Assembly: GCA_023440865.1 (NCBI GenBank)
Contig: JAEXRM010000147.1
Location: 1-6,379, forward strand
Reading direction: 5' to 3'
Origin: Bacillota bacterium
Lineage (GTDB): Bacteria > Bacillota > Clostridia > DSM-8532
DNA length: 6,379 nt
Below the pieces are notes generated by a model. That model saw only the letters and a list, made by a program, of their open reading frames with translations. It was not told the DNA's origin and ran no database searches. A program made the translations under genes and the position numbers. This document shows, piece by piece, positions 5,038-6,379 of the stretch. Position 1 is the stretch's first letter, and each line of letters begins with the position of its first letter.

Positions 5038-6143
5038 CGCACACCACCCTCGCGAAGCAGTTCACCCGCCATCTCCAGAATCCGCGCACCGGCATCGCGC
5101 CGTGCCAGCCGCAGGGCGGCCGCCGACATCCGACGGCGCATGCCGGCATCCTCCAGGATGGCTTTCATCTGCCGGTAGAGGATGTCGCCGGATAGCTCCT
5201 GCTCGAGCACCACGACGGAGGCTCCGCGGGACTCGAGCGAACGGGCGTTGTACTCCTGATGGTTGTCCGCCACATAGGGAGACGGGATGAGAATGGACGG
5301 CACGCCCAGCACACACAGCTCACCCGGGGTCATGGCGCCGGCGCGGCACACCGCCAGATCGGCCGCTGCCAGCGAATCATCGATATCGTGCAGGTACGGC
5401 AGAATCTCCACGCCCGGCGGCACGACGCCGCCCAGTGCCGCGAGCACATCCGCGTGATGCTTCATCCCGGTGCCGAACCGCAACCGGAAACCCAGTCCCT
5501 CCGGATGCGAACGAAGCAACTCGACCATCGTCCGGTTGAGTGTGGCGGATCCGAGACTGCCGAAGAAAACCGTCACGAAGGGCTCGTTCCGCTCAAGGCC
5601 AAGCCGTGTGCGCGCCGTTTCACGGTCGGCGGAAAGGATGGCCGGGCGGATGGGGTTTCCGGTCACGCGCATCCGCGTTCCCTTGGGCAGACGGGCCGCG
5701 GCGTCCTCGAAATTCAGGGCGACACGCCCCACATGGGCGGCCAGCAGCCGGGTTGTCACACCCGGCAGTGCGTTCGATTCATGCAGAAGCGTGGGTATGC
5801 GCCGAAGGACGGCGACAGCCAGGACCGGACCGCAGACATAGCCGCCCGTGCCGATCACCAGATCCGGGCGCCATGCCGCAAGCAGCCGGCCCGCCTGGAA
5901 GAGGGACCTGACCATGACGGCGAATGTCTTCACCGTGTCGAATGAAAGCTTGCGCCGGAAGCCGCGCACGTCGATCTTCAACAGCTCGAATCCTTCGCGC
6001 GGCACAAGGTTGGACTCAAGCCCGCGCGCCGTTCCGACGAAACGGATTTCCGCCTCCGGATGGGCTTCCCGGATTCCCCTCGCGATGGCGAGGCCCGGAT
6101 TGATGTGTCCGCCGGTTCCGCCGGCTGCAATGAGGATCCTCAT
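5034..6143 (-). CDS. murG: UDP-N-acetylglucosamine--N-acetylmuramyl-(pentapeptide) pyrophosphoryl-undecaprenol N-acetylglucosamine transferase MurG
   Basis: The GT28 (GT-B fold) enzyme that adds GlcNAc to lipid I to make lipid II on the inner face of the membrane. The 369 residues are a normal family length. Visible motifs are AAGGTGGHINPGLAIA near the N-terminus (GGTGGH at 8-13, with the conserved His13), GTGGYVCGP at 98-106, HESNALPG at 121-128 where many homologues have HEQN, TGNPIR at 161-166, FGSLGS at 194-199, RAGAMTPGEL at 267-276 with the UDP-GlcNAc-contacting glutamate, and HQEYNA at 295-300. The third glycine-rich motif is usually GGSxGA; here its first glycine is Phe194, a mild deviation. 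The ATG at 6143 overlaps the stop of the preceding gene as ATGA and has AGGAAGG eight bases upstream. At its 3' end the stop overlaps the ftsQ start. Both junctions indicate one tightly coupled operon. Confidence 0.98.
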   Translation of the reverse strand: MRILIAAGGTGGHINPGLAIARGIREAHPEAEIRFVGTARGLESNLVPREGFELLKIDVRGFRRKLSFDTVKTFAVMVRSLFQAGRLLAAWRPDLVIGTGGYVCGPVLAVAVLRRIPTLLHESNALPGVTTRLLAAHVGRVALNFEDAAARLPKGTRMRVTGNPIRPAILSADRETARTRLGLERNEPFVTVFFGSLGSATLNRTMVELLRSHPEGLGFRLRFGTGMKHHADVLAALGGVVPPGVEILPYLHDIDDSLAAADLAVCRAGAMTPGELCVLGVPSILIPSPYVADNHQEYNARSLESRGASVVVLEQELSGDILYRQMKAILEDAGMRRRMSAAALRLARRDAGARILEMAGELLREGGVR

Positions 6144-6379
6144 CTGCCCGTCCTTCCTGCTGGGGGTGTCGGCCGCCGCGGCGGCATATCCCGCTCCGTT
6201 GCGGTACGCACAGGCATGCCCTGGCCGGTCACGGTCCGCGGCGGCATGTCCCGCTCCTCTCCGGCACGCACGGGCTTGCCCTGCCGGGTTGCGGATCGCG
6301 GGGCACCCCGCTTTCCGGCCGGCTTCTCCCCCTCGTTGGGCGCCATCGGGCCCGCCCTGAACACGGGGACGGTTTGCCG
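6140..6379 (-). CDS. C-terminal tail of the gene upstream of murG, probably FtsW/SpoVE
   Basis: The last 79 codons of a frame that enters from the right edge and stops with TGA at 6142-6140, overlapping the murG start by four bases. The visible part is hydrophilic, very rich in Pro, Arg, Gly and Thr, and has no membrane segment. It starts RQTVPVFRAGPMAPNEGEKP and then contains two 20-residue repeats ending ERDMP. I cannot recognise a domain. The identification as FtsW/SpoVE (the SEDS peptidoglycan polymerase) rests on position, since that gene commonly precedes murG in Bacillota, and on SEDS proteins often ending in a variable basic cytoplasmic tail. The tail seems longer than usual. It could instead be another dcw gene. 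The overlap with murG and the continuous open frame support it being truly coding. Confidence 0.6.
   Translation of the reverse strand, partial: RQTVPVFRAGPMAPNEGEKPAGKRGAPRSATRQGKPVRAGEERDMPPRTVTGQGMPVRTATERDMPPRRPTPPAGRTGR
6182..6301 (-). repeat. Two tandem 60-bp in-frame repeats in the tail of the gene before murG
   Basis: Copies at 6182-6241 and 6242-6301 agree at about 47 of 60 positions by hand count. They encode 20-residue units sharing the pattern PR-x-x-T-x-QG-x-PVR, then ERDMP, with about 13 identical residues. A fragment of a third unit (PRRPTPP) follows toward the stop codon. The period is a multiple of three, so the frame is kept. Confidence 0.85.

Noticed and set aside
1..6379. 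CRISPR array, insertion sequence, toxin-antitoxin or defence module
   Set aside because: No regularly spaced repeats, transposase, or small toxin/antitoxin pairs were found; the only tandem repeat is coding and lies in the tail before murG.

Overview
The window is part of a bacterial chromosome of Bacillota type, most likely a high-GC member of Clostridia. Four things point there: a small basic protein gene of the Sbp/DUF1290 family next to divIB/ftsQ and ftsZ, the start of an IreB-family (UPF0297) gene, a clostridial-style HPr-like protein that lacks the catalytic histidine, and strong AGGAGG-type ribosome binding sites with sigma-A consensus promoters. No genus can be named from the sequence alone. 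Coding DNA is GC-rich. The small HPr-like gene is visibly less so and favours C-ending codons.

Layout, from the right-hand end in the direction of transcription (mostly the minus strand). The first piece is the 3' end of a gene, probably ftsW/spoVE, encoding a basic Pro/Arg-rich tail with two 60-bp in-frame repeats. It overlaps murG by four bases (ATGA), and murG overlaps ftsQ/divIB by four bases (GTGA). A perfect 11-bp inverted repeat and a 50-bp gap lead to sbp. This looks like one translationally coupled division and cell-wall (dcw) operon. After sbp comes a gene-free stretch of about 320 bp with a GC-rich hairpin, a paired GGGATCCCC element and an extended -10 promoter. Then follows ftsZ, started at a GTG with a strong Shine-Dalgarno sequence. 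No ftsA lies between sbp and ftsZ, where it normally sits in Bacillus-type clusters.

Downstream of ftsZ is a single tRNA-Thr(CGU), also on the minus strand. It has a perfect consensus promoter, a hairpin right at the predicted start of transcription, and a terminator behind it. Converging on it from the plus strand is a monocistronic HPr-like gene with its own near-consensus promoter and intrinsic terminator. Beyond that, on the minus strand, are mtaB (tRNA t6A37 methylthiotransferase) and the first 31 codons of an ireB homologue.

Functionally, most of the window concerns division and peptidoglycan: MurG makes lipid II, FtsW (if correctly identified) polymerises it, FtsQ/DivIB scaffolds the divisome, FtsZ builds the ring, and IreB is known from Enterococcus as a target of the PASTA kinase that watches cell-wall stress. 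tRNA-Thr and MtaB concern tRNA supply and modification. The window is largely conserved housekeeping DNA. I see no mobile element, CRISPR array, defence system or other clear novel system. The interesting points are the regulatory palindromes, the missing ftsA, the histidine-less HPr and the repeated tail.
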